Positions 9,053-18,258 are shown, numbered from the stretch's first letter. The stretch: 64,000 nt of DNA from Sphingobium psychrophilum (GCF_012927105.1 NZ_JABBFV010000010.1:62001-126000), one strand, 5' to 3'. Program-made: numbers and translations. The notes: a model not told the origin generated them from the letters alone.

Positions 9053-11042
9053 GGGCCTGATCGTTAAGGGCCTGGCCGCTGAGCGTGTGGGTGAGCGCCT
9101 GCCCCAACGCCATCAGCGTATAGGGTTTGCGCAGCACCTCATGCCCCTCGAAATCGGCGCTGTCATTGGCGTCGCCGGCATAGCCTGTGACGAACAGCAC
9201 CGGCAGGTGGCGGAACCGGGCGGGCAGCGCCTTCACCATTTCCGGCCCGGTCATGTCGGGCATCAACACGTCGCTGATGATCAGGCCGACGTCGCCATGA
9301 TTGGCGAGCAGCCGGGCCGCTTTGGCCGGATGGTCGCAGGCGATCGGCAAATGGCCCAGTTCGCTGAGCGCCGCCATCGTCTGGTTCAACACGCGCGGAT
9401 CATCCTCGACCACCAGGATGCGGGTCGGGGGCTGTTTCACCGGCGCGCGCGAAAAGCTGACCTCCGCATTGGCGACGTCCCCCGCGACCATGGACCGCGG
9501 CAGGTAGAGATGCACGCTACTGCCCTGGCCCGGCTCCGATTCGATGCGAATTTCGCCGCGACATTGGCGCACGAAGCCGAAAATCTGGCTGAGGCCCAGG
9601 CCCGTGCCCTTGCCGACCGGCTTGGTCGTGAAAAACGGCTCGAACACGCGCGCCAGCACGTCCGGCGTCATGCCGCAGCCATCGTCGGTGACGGTCACGG
9701 TGACATAGTCGCCCGCCGCACATTCGCCAATCTCGCCCGCCGCCAGTACCGTCTGCCCGGTCGCCAGCGTCAACTGGCCACGCCCATCCATCGCGTCGCG
9801 GGCATTGACGCACAGGTTCAGGATCGCATTTTCCATCTGATGCTGGTCGACGAAGATGCACCAGCCGATCGCCCCCTGCGCGAAGCGGACGGTGATCTGG
9901 TCCCCGATCGTGCGGTCGATCAGGTCCGCCATGCCCGACAGCAACGCATCGGGATCGACCGCGCTGGGCAGCAACGGTTCGGCGCGGGCGAAGGCCAGCA
10001 GCCGGCGTGTCAACGCCGACGCGCGATTGGCACCCTCCATCGCATTGTCCAGATGGCGGCTGGCTTCTTCGGGCTTCGACCGGAATTTGCGCTTGGCCAG
10101 TTCCAGCCCGCCTACCACCACCGCCAGCATATTGTTGAAATCATGGGCGATGCCGCCGGTCAACTGGCCCACTGCGTCCATCTTCTGCATCTGGCGCAGA
10201 TCATGTTCGGCCGCCGCGCGGTCCGCCGCTTCCAGCTTCAACTGCTCATAGGCATAGGATAGTTCGGCGGTGCGCGCCGCGACCGCCGCCTCCAGCCGAT
10301 CGGCGCGCTCGGTTTCCGCCTCCGCCAGCCGCCGGGCGGTGCGGCGCTCGCGAAAGGCGGTGTTGGCGAACCAGACGCCGAACAATATGCACACCAGCAT
10401 CGCCAGCCCCACCAGCCGCGACGTCTTGCCCACCCATTCGCTGCGGTCGCCCGCCAGCGTCACGGCCAGGCTACGTTCGCGCAGCCGGTCATTCTCCGCC
10501 TTGATAACCAAATCGAGCAGCGCAGTGATGCGGCGCAGATCCTGGCTCTTGCCCGCCTGATGAAAGCGGCCCAGGGCCGCCATCTTCTGCGCGTAGGTGG
10601 TGCGCAGGCCGATTTCGCTCAGCGTCTTGCCGCGCTGGATGAAGGCATAGTGCAGCGCGTCCACATTGCCATGCTGCCAGCCCGACCGGCGCGTGGCATA
10701 GCTGAGCGCCTTCAACTGGCTGGCGGCACCGCGCCACTGGTCCTGAAACAGCCGCCCGGTATCGGGTTCCAGGCTGATGACATAGCGGGCCAGCGTCACT
10801 TCGGCGCGGGCCATGCGCGCCTCGAAGCCCCGCGCCAGCGCGACGACCTCGAAACTGCTCTGCTGTTCGGCCAGCGCCTGGGCATGTTCCTGCGAGGCAT
10901 TGCTGGCGCTGTAGAGCAGGGCGCCCAATGACGTGATCAACAAGGCGGCCAGCAGCAGCGGCAGGATGCGCCGCGTCAATGCGCGCCAGCCCCTGGCCCA
11001 CCCGTCAGGGTCGCGTTCAAACTGATGGTCGCTGTCGGCCAT
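9009..11042 (-). CDS. membrane hybrid sensor histidine kinase with C-terminal receiver domain
   Basis: 677 aa. TM1 about residues 26-44, a mostly helical CHASE3-like periplasmic sensor to ~205, TM2 about 209-226, a coiled coil, then HisKA with phospho-acceptor His300 in GQLTGGIAHDFNN, HATPase_c (ENAILNLCVNARDAM, DDGCGM, GKGTGLGLS) and a receiver domain with phospho-acceptor Asp591 in IISDVLMPDM. The HisKA type (GGIAHDFNN) is common in alphaproteobacterial hybrid kinases. No separate response regulator is adjacent, so a phosphorelay partner elsewhere is likely. The last residues contain QALND/QALNE, a five-residue repeat produced by a 15-base duplication that also extends the protein over the convergent gene. 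Confidence 0.9.
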   Translation of the reverse strand: MADSDHQFERDPDGWARGWRALTRRILPLLLAALLITSLGALLYSASNASQEHAQALAEQQSSFEVVALARGFEARMARAEVTLARYVISLEPDTGRLFQDQWRGAASQLKALSYATRRSGWQHGNVDALHYAFIQRGKTLSEIGLRTTYAQKMAALGRFHQAGKSQDLRRITALLDLVIKAENDRLRERSLAVTLAGDRSEWVGKTSRLVGLAMLVCILFGVWFANTAFRERRTARRLAEAETERADRLEAAVAARTAELSYAYEQLKLEAADRAAAEHDLRQMQKMDAVGQLTGGIAHDFNNMLAVVVGGLELAKRKFRSKPEEASRHLDNAMEGANRASALTRRLLAFARAEPLLPSAVDPDALLSGMADLIDRTIGDQITVRFAQGAIGWCIFVDQHQMENAILNLCVNARDAMDGRGQLTLATGQTVLAAGEIGECAAGDYVTVTVTDDGCGMTPDVLARVFEPFFTTKPVGKGTGLGLSQIFGFVRQCRGEIRIESEPGQGSSVHLYLPRSMVAGDVANAEVSFSRAPVKQPPTRILVVEDDPRVLNQTMAALSELGHLPIACDHPAKAARLLANHGDVGLIISDVLMPDMTGPEMVKALPARFRHLPVLFVTGYAGDANDSADFEGHEVLRKPYTLMALGQALTHTLSGQALNDQALNESRHPGTAAAAE
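9046..9075. repeat. 15-base tandem duplication at the convergent gene junction
   Basis: Positions 9046-9060 and 9061-9075 are nearly identical (TCGTTAAGGGCCTGA / TCGTTAAGGGCCTGG). The first unit carries the stop codon of the rightward gene (TAA, 9050-9052). Read leftward the unit is exactly five codons and so stays in frame, adding one repeat near the kinase C-terminus. Confidence 0.85.
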
Positions 11043-11090
11043 GGACCGTTACACTAGACCAACAAGCTTAACCGCGAAACATCACGGATC

Positions 11091-11122
11091 AAAAGTTCCC
11101 CATTAAAATGATGATCCGTCGC
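11091..11122. repeat. 8-base inverted repeat between the kinase start and spt end
   Basis: ACGGATCA near 11093-11100 is matched by TGATCCGT near 11114-11121. The 121-base gap 11043-11163 also holds a GC-rich hairpin (CACGCC...GGCGTG, about 11128-11146) that could end spt transcription, though no U-run follows. The outer dyad could be a regulator site for the kinase promoter or part of the spt 3' UTR. Confidence 0.4.
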
Positions 11123-11163
11123 GCCCACGCCTCTTTCGGGCGTGCATCGTGGCACCATTGCCG

Positions 11164-12426
11164 TCAGCGGATCGAACCGGTCGCCTTGCCCGCCGTTTCG
11201 AACATGCCGATGATCTGCTCGACCTGTGCGTCGCTATGCTCGGCGCATAGCGAACAGCGCAGCAGGAAGGTGCCGGCCGGGGTCGCCGGCGGTCGCGCCA
11301 TGTTGACGTACAGGCCCAGTTCCAACAGCGTCTGCCACATCGCGACGGCTTGGCGCTGGTCGGTCAGGATGACGGCGATGATCGCCGACTGCGGCGTCTT
11401 GGTGCCCAGCGTAAAGCCGAGGTCGGTCAGCCCCTTGTGCAGCCGCTTGCTGTTCTTCCACAGATGGACGCGCTTCTCGCCGGCATGCATCAGCTTGCGG
11501 ATGCTGGTCGCCGCGGTGGCGACGACGCTGGGCGGCAGCGACGCAGTGAAGACATAGGGACGGCAGACGAGGCGCAGAATCTCGAACTTGGGATGGTTGG
11601 AGACGCAGAAGCCGCCGACCGTGCCGACCGATTTGGAGAAGGTGCCGACCACGAAGTCGACATCCGCCTCGACGCCCTGTTCCTCATAGACGCCCCGGCC
11701 ATGTTCGCCGAAAAAGCCCATGCCATGGGCTTCGTCAACCAGGATCATGCAATTGGGATGCTGGCGGATCGCCGCGACCATCTCGGGCAGGGGGGCGACG
11801 TCGCCCAGCATCGAATAAACGCCTTCCAGCACGACCAGTTTCAGCGCATCGGCGGGCAGGCGGGCCAGGCGCTTGGCCAGATCTTCGACGCTGTTGTGGC
11901 GGAAACGCACGATCTCCGCGTCGCCCAGGAAACAGCCGTCATAGATGGACGCATGGCTGTCGGCGTCCAGAATGACATAGTCGCCCTTGCCCGCCAGCGT
12001 CGAAATGACGCCCAGATTGGCCTGGTAGCCGGTCGAAAAGACCATGGCGCCGCTGGTGCCGTAAAATTCGCGCAGCGCCGTCTCGACCTCGGCATGGCCT
12101 TGATAGGTGCCGTTCAGCACGCGGCTGCCGGTCGTGCCGGCGCCAAATTCGTCCAGTGCCTTCTTGCCGGCCGCGACCACGTCCGGGTCGAACGTCATGC
12201 CCATATAATTATAGGTGCCCAGCAGGATCGTGTCCTTGCCCTTGATGACGGCCTGGGTCGGCGACTTCACCTCGTCCATCACGATCGCGAAGGGATCGCG
12301 CACGCCGGTCGCCAGCAGCGCCTCGCGCTCCGCGATAAGGGCATCGAACTTGGAAAACAGGTCGCGCGCGGCAGGCGTTTCGGCCGGGGTATGCGCGTCG
12401 TTCGCGGTGGCGGCAGCGTCGGTCAT
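11164..12426 (-). CDS. spt: serine palmitoyltransferase (sphingolipid synthesis)
   Basis: PLP enzyme of the alpha-oxoamine synthase family that condenses L-serine with a long-chain acyl thioester to 3-ketodihydrosphingosine, the committed step of sphingolipid synthesis. At 420 aa it matches the soluble Sphingomonas paucimobilis SPT in length and in long conserved blocks: GTYNYMGMTFDPDV, VILDADSHASIYDGC (PLP-stacking His158), LVDEAHGMGFFG, and the Schiff-base Lys265 in GTFSKSVGTVGGF. This gene is a marker of sphingomonads, which replace LPS with glycosphingolipids. It lies downstream of the acyl carrier protein gene on the same strand, with a palindromic repeat in between. Confidence 0.96.
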   Translation of the reverse strand: MTDAAATANDAHTPAETPAARDLFSKFDALIAEREALLATGVRDPFAIVMDEVKSPTQAVIKGKDTILLGTYNYMGMTFDPDVVAAGKKALDEFGAGTTGSRVLNGTYQGHAEVETALREFYGTSGAMVFSTGYQANLGVISTLAGKGDYVILDADSHASIYDGCFLGDAEIVRFRHNSVEDLAKRLARLPADALKLVVLEGVYSMLGDVAPLPEMVAAIRQHPNCMILVDEAHGMGFFGEHGRGVYEEQGVEADVDFVVGTFSKSVGTVGGFCVSNHPKFEILRLVCRPYVFTASLPPSVVATAATSIRKLMHAGEKRVHLWKNSKRLHKGLTDLGFTLGTKTPQSAIIAVILTDQRQAVAMWQTLLELGLYVNMARPPATPAGTFLLRCSLCAEHSDAQVEQIIGMFETAGKATGSIR

Positions 12427-12444
12427 AATCTCAATGATCCCTAA

Positions 12445-12526
12445 GCCGTTCGTCCTGAGCGAAGGCGAAGCATGGAGCGTCGGCTCCGCTCGGCAATGGG
12501 CTTCGACTTCGTTCGGCGCGAACGGC
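12445..12526. repeat. dispersed palindromic repeat, copy 1
   Basis: Inverted repeat with outer arms CCGTTCGTCCTGAGCGAAG and CTTCGACTTCGTTC...CGAACGG. It belongs to the CGTTCG...CGAACGG family found at several other places in the window. It fills the gap between acp and spt, so both would share a transcript containing this hairpin, or it may separate them. Confidence 0.8.
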
Positions 12527-12536
12527 AGTTAATATG

Positions 12537-12782
12537 TCAGGCGGTCTTCAGCTTGGCGACCGCGTCGACCAACTGACCGACTGTCTCGATCTCGGCCTGC
12601 ATGTTCATGGTGATGATGATGTCGAACTCATCCTCGATCGCCGCGACGAAATCCATCACCGTCAGGCTATCCCATTCCAGGTCGCCGGCAAAGGTGGTGG
12701 CTTCGGTCAGTGCGACGCCCTTCTTGTTGAAGGGCGCGACCTGCGTCGCGATGCTGTCGAAAATATCGGTGCGATCCGTCAT
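12537..12782 (-). CDS. acyl carrier protein paired with serine palmitoyltransferase
   Basis: 81 aa type II acyl carrier protein. The 4'-phosphopantetheine serine lies in DLEWDSLTVMDFV. The start is placed at the ATG at 12782 (MTDRTDIFDS), with GGAAAG about 9 bases upstream; a longer in-frame version adds 11 residues of no family character. It is encoded just upstream of spt. In sphingomonads a small ACP next to SPT has been described as the acyl donor carrier for sphingolipid synthesis (established for Sphingomonas wittichii), so a dedicated role rather than general fatty acid synthesis is likely. Confidence 0.9.
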   Translation of the reverse strand: MTDRTDIFDSIATQVAPFNKKGVALTEATTFAGDLEWDSLTVMDFVAAIEDEFDIIITMNMQAEIETVGQLVDAVAKLKTA

Positions 12783-12902
12783 TATCGTGAAAATCTTTCC
12801 GTCAAAGCGCGGCATTTGCCGCCCCGTCCTGCCCTATGGCAAGCGAATAAGGCGTCAATCGGGCAGCATCGCGCCCGAATATGAGGGAACGAAAGCGGGT
12901 AT

Positions 12903-13181
12903 TTATCGGAAATTGTCGGCGTAGGCCTGTAATTTCAGCGTCTTGGGCGGCGTTGCGATGACGGTATATGCGACGCCTTCTTTGTCGGCATAGGCAATCG
13001 CGGCCTCCTGCGACGGGAAGCTCAGCTTCAACTGCTGCTTGGTGTCGCCCGAACCGGCCCAGCCGGTCAGCGGATCGGCCTGCTTGGCTTCGGCGGGCGC
13101 ATATTCCAGCACCCATTTATGGGTCAGCGCCTTGCCGGACTGGAGGGCGTTCTTCTGGATCTGGTAAATGCGCGCGCTCAT
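12903..13181 (-). CDS. Complex I accessory subunit, NDUFS4-like (ETC complex I subunit)
   Basis: 92 aa protein of the family related to the mitochondrial 18-kDa NDUFS4 subunit, an alphaproteobacterial accessory subunit of NADH:ubiquinone oxidoreductase. Typical features are the start MSARIYQIQKNALQSG, the W-x-L-E-Y strand, DPLTGWAGSGDT and the C-terminal KTLKLQAYADNFR. The start is at 13181, with CCGGAG upstream; a 28-residue extension is not conserved in character. It is monocistronic and away from any nuo operon, as is common for this subunit. Confidence 0.88.
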   Translation of the reverse strand: MSARIYQIQKNALQSGKALTHKWVLEYAPAEAKQADPLTGWAGSGDTKQQLKLSFPSQEAAIAYADKEGVAYTVIATPPKTLKLQAYADNFR

Positions 13182-13236
13182 CGCGAAAGACTCCGGTAAT
13201 TCGTCATGCTGCGTTGCACCAGCGCGCGCGCCTAAG

Positions 13237-15681
13237 TCAAGACTTGCGGCGGGCATCCGCATTTTTGGTGCGTAATGTGGCGCTGGCTGCGGCCGGATCG
13301 TCGGGCCAGGGATGGCGCGGATAGCGCCCGCGCATTTCCTTGGCCACGTCGCGCCAGTTGCCCGCCCAGAAGCCGGGCAGGTCGCGCGTCGTCTGGATCG
13401 GCCGTCCGGCAGGCGAGGTCAGCGAAAGGACCAGCGGAATACGCTGGCTGCCCACCATCGGATGCTCGGCCAGACCGAACAGGGCCTGCACCCGCAATTC
13501 CACCCGCGGCCCGCCCTCGGCCGCATAGTCGATCGCATGGCTGCTGCCAGCGGGCGATCGGAAATCGGGCGGTGCCAGCCGGTCGAGCTGTTGCTTGCCG
13601 TCCCAGCCGATCAGCCCTTCCAGCACGCCCGACAATTGCGACCTGTCAATGTCCGACAGCCGCCGCTTGCCCGTCAGCAACGGCGGCAACCAATCGTCCA
13701 GCGTCGCGAGCAAAGCGGTATCGGACAGCGCCTCGATCCCGGCAAAGCCGCCCCGCATCCGCAGCGACTGGGCCGCTTCCGACCAGGGGAGCAGATCGAT
13801 CCCGCCTTGCCGCACGCCATCGACCAGCGCCGCAGCCACGGCATCCGGGTCGGGCCTGTCATCAGACCCCGACGACAGCCGCACCGCGCCCAACCGCCGC
13901 TCGCGCAGGGCCTCGATACCACTATTGGCGGCACGGAACTTCACCGTGCGATGCTCGGCGATGCGCGCGCCGAACAGGGCGATCACCTCGCCTTCGCCGA
14001 TCGGCGCGGCGGACAGGATGCGCGCGCCCGCCGCGCTACCCTGCACTTCGCCGACCGCCAGCCAGTCCTCGCGCGCCAGCGGCGACAGCGGATCGAGCCG
14101 GAATCCGCGCCCGCCCACGCTCGCCCAGTCCGCGCCATCGGCGGACCGGCGTTTGGCGACGCGATCGGGGAAGGCTAGGGCGAGGCACAGGCCGACCGCA
14201 TGATCGCCGCCGCCATCGCCGGGCCCACGCTTCACCAGCTTCGCCCAGCGCCGCGCCAGACCCCGCGCCGCCTCCGCCCGCTTGCCGCTCTCCCGCCGCC
14301 AGCGTTGCCGCCGCAACGTCAGGTCGTTGTCCTGCCCGCCGACGCCACGTTCGCCCAGCAGCACGGCGACTTCGGCCGCCACTTCCGCCAGCCCCATCTC
14401 GCCCGCCCGCACGAGCATATGGGCGATGCGCGGCGACAGCGGCAGGCTCGCCAGCGCTTTTCCATGCGAAGTGATCCGCCCGTCATCGTCCAGCGCCTCC
14501 AGCACGGTCAACCGCCTGCGCGCTTCCTCCACCGCCGCAGCGGGCGGCGGATCGAGCCAGCGCAAAGCCCCTGGATCGCTCACCCCCCACAAGGCGCAAT
14601 CGAGCAGCAGGCTGGACAGGTCGCTTTCCAATATCTCCGGCGGGTCGAATGGCACCATCCCCGCGCTCGCTGCCGCCTCCCACAGGCGGTAGGCCACGCC
14701 AGGCCGTTGCCGCGCCGCGCGGCCCGCACGTTGCGTCGCCGACGCCTGACTGGCGCGTTCCGTCACCAGCCGCGTCACCCCCGCCGCCCGGTCGTAGCGT
14801 GGCCGCCGCGCAAGGCCAGAGTCCACCACGATCCGCACGCCGTCGATCGTCAGGCTCGTTTCCGCGATGCTCGTTGCAAGAATGACCTTTCGTGCGCCGG
14901 AACGGGAAGGCCTGATCGCTGCCCGCTGCGCGCCGGGATCGAGCGACCCATGCAGCATATGCACTTCGACCCCAACGCCCTCGATCCGCTCCGCCGTCCG
15001 CTCGATCTCGCGCACGCCGGGCAGGAAGGCGAGCAGGTCGCCCTCGGCCTCTTCGCTCAGCGCCCGGCGGATCGCCGCCGCCGTTGCGTCCTCGATCTTC
15101 TGTTCCGCCGCGCGCCCAATATGGCGCAACTCAAGCGGCTGGATGCGCCCCTCGCTTTCGATCACCGGCGCGCCGTCGAGCAGCGCCGCGAAGCGCGCGC
15201 CGTCCAGCGTCGCCGACATCGGCACGATCCGCAGGTCCGGCCGCAACGCCTCCTGCGCGTCCAGCGCCAAAGCCAGCCCGAAATCGCTGTCCAGGCTGCG
15301 CTCATGCACTTCATCGAAAAGCACCGCCGACACGCCCGCCAGTTCCGGGTCGTCCTGTATGCGCCTTACAAAAATGCCCTCGGTCAGGACCAGTAGTCGC
15401 GTCCGCGCCGAAACCTTGCTGTCCATCCGCGTGGCATAGCCGACCGTGCCACCCGGTTGCTCGCCCATCATCTCGGCGATCCGCTCCGCCGCCGCCCGCG
15501 CCGCCAGCCGTCGCGGCGACAGCAGCAACACCTGGCCGCTGCACCATGGTTCGCTCAGGAGCGCCGGCGCGACCGCCGTCGTCTTGCCCGCGCCCGGCGG
15601 CGCCACCAGCACGGCATTGCTGCCCGCCCGCAACGCGGCGAGCAGGTCGGGCAGCACATCATGGATCGGCAGGTCGCTCAT
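13237..15681 (-). CDS. hrpB: ATP-dependent helicase HrpB
   Basis: DEAH-type RNA helicase, 814 aa from the ATG at 15681 (MSDLPIHDVLPDLL); a longer open frame upstream is not family-like. Motif I is APPGAGKTTAVAP (about residues 30-42), motif II is DEVHE, motif III SAT, then the helicase C-terminal and HrpB-specific domains with QRAGRAARQRPG. The exact cellular role of HrpB in most bacteria is not settled. It is a single-gene unit, divergent from the next kinase gene across 162 bases in which I see no clear operator. Confidence 0.93.
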   Translation of the reverse strand: MSDLPIHDVLPDLLAALRAGSNAVLVAPPGAGKTTAVAPALLSEPWCSGQVLLLSPRRLAARAAAERIAEMMGEQPGGTVGYATRMDSKVSARTRLLVLTEGIFVRRIQDDPELAGVSAVLFDEVHERSLDSDFGLALALDAQEALRPDLRIVPMSATLDGARFAALLDGAPVIESEGRIQPLELRHIGRAAEQKIEDATAAAIRRALSEEAEGDLLAFLPGVREIERTAERIEGVGVEVHMLHGSLDPGAQRAAIRPSRSGARKVILATSIAETSLTIDGVRIVVDSGLARRPRYDRAAGVTRLVTERASQASATQRAGRAARQRPGVAYRLWEAAASAGMVPFDPPEILESDLSSLLLDCALWGVSDPGALRWLDPPPAAAVEEARRRLTVLEALDDDGRITSHGKALASLPLSPRIAHMLVRAGEMGLAEVAAEVAVLLGERGVGGQDNDLTLRRQRWRRESGKRAEAARGLARRWAKLVKRGPGDGGGDHAVGLCLALAFPDRVAKRRSADGADWASVGGRGFRLDPLSPLAREDWLAVGEVQGSAAGARILSAAPIGEGEVIALFGARIAEHRTVKFRAANSGIEALRERRLGAVRLSSGSDDRPDPDAVAAALVDGVRQGGIDLLPWSEAAQSLRMRGGFAGIEALSDTALLATLDDWLPPLLTGKRRLSDIDRSQLSGVLEGLIGWDGKQQLDRLAPPDFRSPAGSSHAIDYAAEGGPRVELRVQALFGLAEHPMVGSQRIPLVLSLTSPAGRPIQTTRDLPGFWAGNWRDVAKEMRGRYPRHPWPDDPAAASATLRTKNADARRKS

Positions 15682-15843
15682 CGCGCCCCCTCTCGCGCTG
15701 ATTGCGGCAAATCGCAAGCCGCGCAAAAAGCAGGCGCACGTGGAAATAGTTGCCTTGCCATACGTTCCGCGGCCAAAGCTATTGATCCATATTTGTCTGT
15801 CGGCGAAGATGGACGCCGCGCAGATGAAGGGACGACACGGGGA

Positions 15844-17454
15844 ATGGACAGCCTGATCGGGGACGCGGAACGCTATCGCATTCTGTTCGAAACGATGGAG
15901 GACGGCTTCTGTATCATCGAATTTTTCGATGGTCCCCATGGTCCCTTAAGCGATTATATCCATGTCGAGGCGAACGCCGCCTATGAACGCAATGCGGGCA
16001 TCCCCAATGTCGTGGGCCAGAAGTTGCGCGAAATGGTGCCAGATGAGGCGGACGGCTGGGTCGAACTCTATGGCAGCGTGCTCCGCACGGGCAAGCCGAT
16101 CCGTTTCCAGCGTGAACTGGAAAAGACCGGCCATTATCTCGACGTCTCCTCCTTCCGCGTCGGGCCGTTCGAAAACCGCCAGGTCGCCGTCCTGTTCAAG
16201 GACGTCAGTGCGCAGGTGAAGGCGCAAAAGGCGGGGCACGACCTCAACGAAACGCTTGAAGCCCGTATCGAACAGGCGCTGGCCGAGCGGGAAGAGGTAG
16301 AAAGCGCGCTGCGCCAGGCGCAGAAGATGGAGGCGGTCGGCCAGCTGACCGGCGGCCTGGCCCATGATTTCAACAATCTGCTGGCCGGCATTTCCGGCGC
16401 GTTCGAAATGATCGGTGTGCGGCTAGCGCAGGGCAGAACAGTCGACGTCGACAAATATCTGACCGCCGGGCAGGGCGCGACCCGTCGTGCCGCCGCGCTC
16501 ACCCATCGCCTGCTTGCATTCTCCCGCCGCCAGACGCTCAGCCCCAAGCCCACCGTCGTCAACCGGCTGCTCGGCGATTTTTCCGAACTGGTGCGCCGCA
16601 CGGTCGGCCCGCAGATCGAGGTGCAGACGATCGCCGCGTCCGGCCTCTGGCCTGCGCTGGTGGACGCGAACCAGCTGGAAAATGCGCTGCTCAACCTCTG
16701 CATCAACGCGCGTGACGCAATGCCGTCGGGGGGCAAGATCACGATCGAGACGGGCAATCGCTGGCTCGATGAGCGCACCGCGCGCGACCATGGCCTGACC
16801 CCCGGCCAATATGTGACCGTCTGCACCAGCGATACTGGGACGGGCATCGACAAGGCGATTCTGGACCGCGTGTTCGACCCCTTTTTCACCACCAAGCCAA
16901 TCGGGCAGGGGACGGGTCTTGGCCTGTCCATGGTCTATGGCTTCGCGCGCCAGAGCAACGGCCATGTCCGCATCTATTCCGAACCCGGCGACGGCACGAT
17001 GGTCTGCATCTACCTGCCCCGGCATCGCGGTGAGGAAGATGTGGATGCGCCCGACATCGCCAACCCGGCGGTCGAGGCGGAGGCGGGCGAAACAGTGCTG
17101 GTGATCGACGACGAACCGTCGGTGCGAATGCTGATCGTGGATGCGCTCAGCGACTTGGGCTATGCGTGTCTGGAGGCTGCGGACGGACCATCGGGGCTGC
17201 GCATTTTGGAATCACGCGGCCGGATCGACTTGCTCATCACCGATGTCGGCCTGCCCGGCGGCCTGAACGGCCGTCAGGTCGCCGATGCCGCTCGCACGCT
17301 GCGCCCGGACCTGCGGATATTGTTCGTCACCGGCTATGCGGAAAATGCCGTGCTGAACCATGGCCATATCGAACATGGCATGGAAGTGCTGACCAAGCCT
17401 TTCGCCGTGGACGAACTGCACCGCCGCGTCGCGACGCTGGTGCAGGCCGGCTGA
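15844..17454 (+). CDS. soluble PAS hybrid histidine kinase with receiver domain
   Basis: 536 aa from ATG 15844 (MDSLIGDAERYRILFETMEDGFCI); upstream in-frame codons lie in non-coding sequence. An N-terminal PAS-like domain (about 5-125) is followed by a coiled coil, HisKA with His174 in GGLAHDFNN, HATPase_c (NALLNLCINARDAM, GQGTGLGLS) and a C-terminal receiver with Asp467 in LLITDVGLPGG. No membrane segment, so it senses a cytoplasmic signal. Its kinase core closely resembles the membrane kinase at 9009-11042. No partner regulator is adjacent. Confidence 0.9.
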   Translation: MDSLIGDAERYRILFETMEDGFCIIEFFDGPHGPLSDYIHVEANAAYERNAGIPNVVGQKLREMVPDEADGWVELYGSVLRTGKPIRFQRELEKTGHYLDVSSFRVGPFENRQVAVLFKDVSAQVKAQKAGHDLNETLEARIEQALAEREEVESALRQAQKMEAVGQLTGGLAHDFNNLLAGISGAFEMIGVRLAQGRTVDVDKYLTAGQGATRRAAALTHRLLAFSRRQTLSPKPTVVNRLLGDFSELVRRTVGPQIEVQTIAASGLWPALVDANQLENALLNLCINARDAMPSGGKITIETGNRWLDERTARDHGLTPGQYVTVCTSDTGTGIDKAILDRVFDPFFTTKPIGQGTGLGLSMVYGFARQSNGHVRIYSEPGDGTMVCIYLPRHRGEEDVDAPDIANPAVEAEAGETVLVIDDEPSVRMLIVDALSDLGYACLEAADGPSGLRILESRGRIDLLITDVGLPGGLNGRQVADAARTLRPDLRILFVTGYAENAVLNHGHIEHGMEVLTKPFAVDELHRRVATLVQAG

Positions 17455-17458
17455 CGGG

Positions 17459-18238
17459 TCAGTTAAACAGATAAATATGGATCGGGTTTTTCGGGTCCAG
17501 CAGCATCTTGGCGGTCAGCGCCAGCGACATGATGATCAGCAGCGGCTTGATTAGGCGCGACCCGAAACGCATCGCCAGATGCGACCCGATCTGTCCGCCG
17601 ACCAGGCTGCCCACCGCCATGCACAGCCCGGCGATCCAGATCACATGCCCGCCCGCGACCATCGTCAGCAGCCCTGCGACATTGCTCGCGAAATTGGCGG
17701 CCTTGGTCTGGGCGGTGGCGCGCAGGATCGACAGGCCGCCCAGCGCCAGCAATATGGTGGTGTAGAAAGCGCCCGCGCCCGGCCCGAAAAAGCCGTCGTA
17801 GAAACCGACCACGCCGACCAGCCCGGTCAGGCCCGCCATGCCCACGCGGGCGTGACGGTCGGCATCGCCCAGCTTGGGGGAGAAGGTGAAATAGGCCGCC
17901 ATCGCCACCAGCAGCGCAGGCATCAGTCCCGCCAGGATCGACGGATCGACCCGCTGCAACAGCCACGCCCCGCCGACCGACCCGACAAAGGCGGCGATGA
18001 TCGGAGCCTTATAGGTCTTCAAATCCATATGCCCCCGCCGCGCATAGGCGACGCAAGCGCCGAACGTGCCGAAACAGCTTTGCAGCTTGTTGGTGGCCAC
18101 CGCCTGCACCGGCGGTATGCCAACGGCCATCAGAGCGGGCAGGGTGATGAGGCCCCCGCCACCCGCCATCGCGTCGATGCACCCCGCCATCGTTGCTGCG
18201 GCCATGAGGAAGGCGATGGTTTCGGGGGACAGGATCAA
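17459..18238 (-). CDS. TSUP (TauE/SafE) family membrane permease
   Basis: 259 aa hydrophobic protein of the TSUP family, members of which move sulfite, sulfoacetate or other organosulfur anions. The two half-repeats show the family's AGGGGLITLPALMAVG near residues 25-40 and later GFFGPGAGAF. About eight membrane segments are predicted. The frame starts at TTG 18238 and fits family N-termini; no better ATG is present. The substrate cannot be told, and no sulfur genes are adjacent. Convergent with the upstream kinase, four bases apart. Confidence 0.85.
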   Translation of the reverse strand: MILSPETIAFLMAAATMAGCIDAMAGGGGLITLPALMAVGIPPVQAVATNKLQSCFGTFGACVAYARRGHMDLKTYKAPIIAAFVGSVGGAWLLQRVDPSILAGLMPALLVAMAAYFTFSPKLGDADRHARVGMAGLTGLVGVVGFYDGFFGPGAGAFYTTILLALGGLSILRATAQTKAANFASNVAGLLTMVAGGHVIWIAGLCMAVGSLVGGQIGSHLAMRFGSRLIKPLLIIMSLALTAKMLLDPKNPIHIYLFN

Positions 18239-18258
18239 GACTAGGAAGCCTTATACTC

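Noticed and set aside
12855-12880. Hairpin TCGGGC...GCCCGA downstream of the Complex I subunit gene as a terminator
   Set aside because: The stem is short and no U-run follows on either strand; too weak to list as a terminator.
15682-15939. N-terminal extension of hrpB by about 86 residues
   Set aside because: The extension overlaps the divergent kinase start and does not resemble HrpB; ATG 15681 begins the conserved region.
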